Positions 61,974 to 64,000 of a DNA stretch of 64,000 bases are shown here, in pieces. This DNA is from Mycolicibacterium sp. CBMA 226 (lineage in GTDB: Bacteria > Actinomycetota > Actinomycetes > Mycobacteriales > Mycobacteriaceae). Position numbers and translations under genes: made by a program. The notes beneath the pieces are model-generated. The model ran no database searches and was not told the origin of the DNA. It worked only from the letters and a program-made list of their open reading frames with translations. Within the stretch, counting starts at the first letter, position 1; every line of letters begins with the position of its first letter. The stretch is from positions 124,001 to 188,000 of the forward strand of contig NZ_VTGY01000020.1 in assembly GCF_009729075.1 (NCBI RefSeq). Direction: 5' to 3'.

Positions 61974-62927
61974 GTGGTGTTGACACCCAGGGTGAAAGAC
62001 GAACTCGCCAGTACCGTGGTGCATCTGCCCAGTGCTCGCAAAGCTGAAGTGACCGCCCTGCTTCAATTCGCCGGGGGGTTGCGCGTGGCCAACGGGCGCG
62101 TGGTGATCGACGCGGACGTCGACCGGGAGTCCGTCGCCAGCCGGGTTTGCAAGGACCTCAAGGACTTGTGCGGGTACGCGGCAGAAGTCCGGGTACTGCC
62201 GAGCGTGGGTTCGCGTCGTCGTTACCTGGTCCACGTGGCCCACCAGGCGGAAGACGTGGCCCGGTGGACGGGACTGATCGATCGCTGGGGACGGCCGGTC
62301 CGCGGTATGCCCGCACAGATCGTCGGCGGTAGTCGCGCTGAAGCCGAGGCGGTTTGGCGTGGAGCGTTTCTCGCTCGGGGGTCGTTGGCCTTGGCTGGTC
62401 GCGCCCGGGGGCTCGAGGTGGAATGCCCGGGAATGGAAGCCGCCCTGGCACTTACAGGCGCTGCCCGACGGCTCGGCGTGCACGTGAAAGCGCGTCAGCT
62501 GCGCGGAGCCGACCGGGTCACGGTGCGCGACGCTGACACCATCTCGTCGTTGCTGAATCTCATTGGGGCCCAACAGACTCAGGCAGTCTGGCAATTTCAC
62601 CGCGATCGTGCGACTACCGCGACCGCGGGTGCGGCCCTCGCGGACTCCAACCAACGTCGCGCGGAGCAGTCGGCGATGACGACGGCGATCCGGGCACAAC
62701 GTGCGCTGGAGATCCTCGGAGACAAGGCTCCCGGTCATTTCGTCGAGATCGCGCGTCTGCGGATTCAGCATCCAGACCTGTCACTGGAGGATCTGGGCCG
62801 CCTCGCTGAGCCTCCGTTGACGAAGCACGCGGCCGCGGGTCGTCTCCGGCGGGTATTGGGCATGGCTGACCGCGAAGCGCAGCGCGCCGGAATTGCCGAC
62901 ACCACCGTCGTTGCCGCGGCGGGATGA
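61974..62927 (+). CDS. WhiA-like sporulation/cell-division regulator (paralogue)
   Basis: 317 residues, close to WhiA length. N-terminal LAGLIDADG-like degenerate homing endonuclease fold: RVKDELASTVVHLPSARKAE, LLQFAGGLRVANGRVVID, then GLIDRWGRPVRGMPAQIVGG and WRGAFLARGSL. The C-terminal HTH is LSLEDLGRLAEPPLTKHAAA (about 265-300), as in WhiA. Canonical whiA follows uvrC and yvcK; neither is here, so this is a second, diverged copy. Tandem GTG and TTG codons (61974, 61977, 61980) make the exact start uncertain. Confidence 0.85.
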   Translation: MVLTPRVKDELASTVVHLPSARKAEVTALLQFAGGLRVANGRVVIDADVDRESVASRVCKDLKDLCGYAAEVRVLPSVGSRRRYLVHVAHQAEDVARWTGLIDRWGRPVRGMPAQIVGGSRAEAEAVWRGAFLARGSLALAGRARGLEVECPGMEAALALTGAARRLGVHVKARQLRGADRVTVRDADTISSLLNLIGAQQTQAVWQFHRDRATTATAGAALADSNQRRAEQSAMTTAIRAQRALEILGDKAPGHFVEIARLRIQHPDLSLEDLGRLAEPPLTKHAAAGRLRRVLGMADREAQRAGIADTTVVAAAG

Positions 62928-62944
62928 CCTGAGCGGACCTGCCG

Positions 62945-63403
62945 TCACCCCAGCGGATCGCCCTCTACGACATCGGTGATGGTGACATCGATCGGTCCGG
63001 CAGGGCTGCTGCCATTGTGGTCGAGGTCATCAAGGATGGTCTGGACCGTGTCCAGGACCAGCCGACGCACGTCGTCGCCGAGGTCGCGTAGCTGAGTTCC
63101 GTAGCTTCCCGTGATGTCGATGTCGATGGCACGCAGAACGGCGCCGTCCAGCGTGAAAGCAATCCGGGTCGGCTGGCAGACGAATGTGCGTCGGAGCTCC
63201 CGAGCCAGCAGGCTGCGCAGCGCGTGATCGCTGATGTATACAACTCCGTCACCGGAATCGCGCGAGGCGCGAATGGGCCAACCGACCCGGCTCGCTGCAT
63301 GTACCGCCGCGCGCACTCGGTCGCTGATGGCGTCCCAGCCGGGTTCGGGCACAGTTCTCAGGTATGAAGCTGCGCTGTGCAGGAAGGGATCAGGCTCTGT
63401 CAC
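62945..63403 (-). CDS. Asp23/Gls24-like envelope stress protein
   Basis: 152 residues from GTG 63403, which has AGGAGG five bases upstream and overlaps the sigma factor stop (GTGA). The body reads VYISDHALRSLLARELRRT, a strand-helix pattern with VLRAIDIDITGSYGTQLRDL and a final DVTITDVVEGD, typical of Asp23/Gls24 domain proteins. The first 50 residues are helical. Coupling to a sigma factor suggests that it takes part in the same stress response or modulates the sigma factor. Start could be 63409. Confidence 0.7.
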   Translation of the reverse strand: MTEPDPFLHSAASYLRTVPEPGWDAISDRVRAAVHAASRVGWPIRASRDSGDGVVYISDHALRSLLARELRRTFVCQPTRIAFTLDGAVLRAIDIDITGSYGTQLRDLGDDVRRLVLDTVQTILDDLDHNGSSPAGPIDVTITDVVEGDPLG

Positions 63404-63975
63404 TGCCACCTCCTCAACAGAACTCGCAAAGTCTTCACAGCCCGAAGGTGGTGACCGCGCACCGCGTCAGGACTGAGGTGTAGCACCTCGCCGATCTCAG
63501 GGAATGTCATTTGCTCGACCTCCCGCATCATCCAGACCGCACGCTGGCGCACCGGCAGTTCGCCGAGCGCAATCTCGAGGGCATCCAGGAAGGCGGCATT
63601 GGACGCGGCGGTGAACGGGTCCGCGGAAGTGTCGGGTCCCGCCAGTGGTTCCAATACCCAATCTTCAACCGGTCGTGCGCGTTTGAGCCGGTGCGTGTCG
63701 GCGATCTTTCGGTAGCAGATCGCGAACAGCCACGTCCGCAGTGATGAGCTTCCGCGGAAGGAGCCGATCTGCTGCCACGCGGCGACGAAGGTGTCCTGCA
63801 CGACATCGGGGACATCGGCCTCGTAGGCGAGCATTCGCCGTGCGTAGCGGTAGAGGACCGGGCCGTAGCGGTTGACGATGATGTCGAACGCTTCGCGATC
63901 ACCGACGACCGCCGAGGCCCGTAAGGCCTCGTCGTCAGCGTCGCGTAGGTCGCCACCGGTTGGCGCTGTCACCAC
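63400..63975 (-). CDS. ECF-type RNA polymerase sigma factor
   Basis: 191 residues. Region 2: AFDIIVNRYGPVLYRYARRM, DVPDVVQDTFVAAWQQIGSF, LRTWLFAICYRKIADTH; region 4: LPVRQRAVWMMREVEQMTFP, EVLHLSPDAVRGHHLRAVKT. There is no region 3, as in ECF sigma factors. It starts at GTG 63975 (or 63972), near the right edge, so its promoter is mostly outside. The Asp23-like gene is translationally coupled. No typical zinc-binding anti-sigma (HxxxCxxC) is seen. Confidence 0.9.
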   Translation of the reverse strand: MVTAPTGGDLRDADDEALRASAVVGDREAFDIIVNRYGPVLYRYARRMLAYEADVPDVVQDTFVAAWQQIGSFRGSSSLRTWLFAICYRKIADTHRLKRARPVEDWVLEPLAGPDTSADPFTAASNAAFLDALEIALGELPVRQRAVWMMREVEQMTFPEIGEVLHLSPDAVRGHHLRAVKTLRVLLRRWQ

Positions 63976-64000
63976 ACTCCGCTCTCAGCTACGCCTCCAC

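Overview
The window is GC-rich and densely coded, and looks like the chromosome of a fast-growing environmental mycobacterium (Mycolicibacterium type). The basis is gene content: an MmpS/MmpL pair, a FadD32-like fatty acyl-AMP ligase, an EspR-like regulator, a second WhiA, a long-form GAPDH, many TetR regulators and many luciferase-like (LLM) flavin/F420 oxidoreductases. The species cannot be named from the sequence alone. I saw no tRNA, rRNA, insertion sequence, phage gene or CRISPR array.

Region 1 (1-4560): a class III aminotransferase (cut by the left edge) and methylmalonate/malonate-semialdehyde dehydrogenase form a leftward operon. It is divergent from a leaderless PucR regulator whose start codon lies in a palindrome; beta-alanine catabolism is likely. 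A TetR gene follows. Region 2 (4621-13786): catabolic units each sit beside a TetR gene and a readable operator. They are an LLM monooxygenase plus alcohol dehydrogenase, an acyl-CoA dehydrogenase, and an SDR plus a D-aminoacylase-like amidohydrolase. Region 3 (13787-26787): a structured 445-base leader precedes three LLM monooxygenases, followed by a solitary acyl-AMP ligase. Then come a TetR-SRPBCC-LLM operon and, on the other strand, an arylsulfatase, a carotenoid-hydratase-like protein and an NADP oxidoreductase. Region 4 (26891-33193): TetR, long GAPDH, an MFS carrier, an APC amino-acid permease and an agmatinase-family ureohydrolase.

Region 5 (33194-42858) is the best-defined system. 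A tandem glycine riboswitch heads the co-oriented genes gcvP-gcvT-gcvH-glyA-sdaA-lipA-lpdA. Together they encode glycine cleavage, serine synthesis, serine deamination to pyruvate, the last step of lipoyl-cofactor synthesis, and the L protein. The operon ends at a large compound palindrome.

Region 6 (43024-50868): a leftward epimerase-SDR-creatininase-family operon is divergent from a GMC oxidoreductase, its small partner, an NCS1 permease and a second PucR regulator. This looks like an uptake and oxidation pathway for an unidentified nitrogenous or polyol-like substrate. Region 7 (50906-60502): a membrane protein, a universal stress protein, an LmrA-type TetR divergent from a zinc alcohol dehydrogenase, mmpL-mmpS with a divergent TetR, and an MFS pump divergent from an HxlR regulator. 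Region 8 (60450-63975) is regulatory: an EspR-like protein, an unknown ORF, a WhiA paralogue, and an ECF sigma factor translationally coupled to an Asp23/Gls24-like protein.

A recurring theme is local regulation: at least eight regulator-target pairs have a clear inverted or direct repeat in the shared promoter region.
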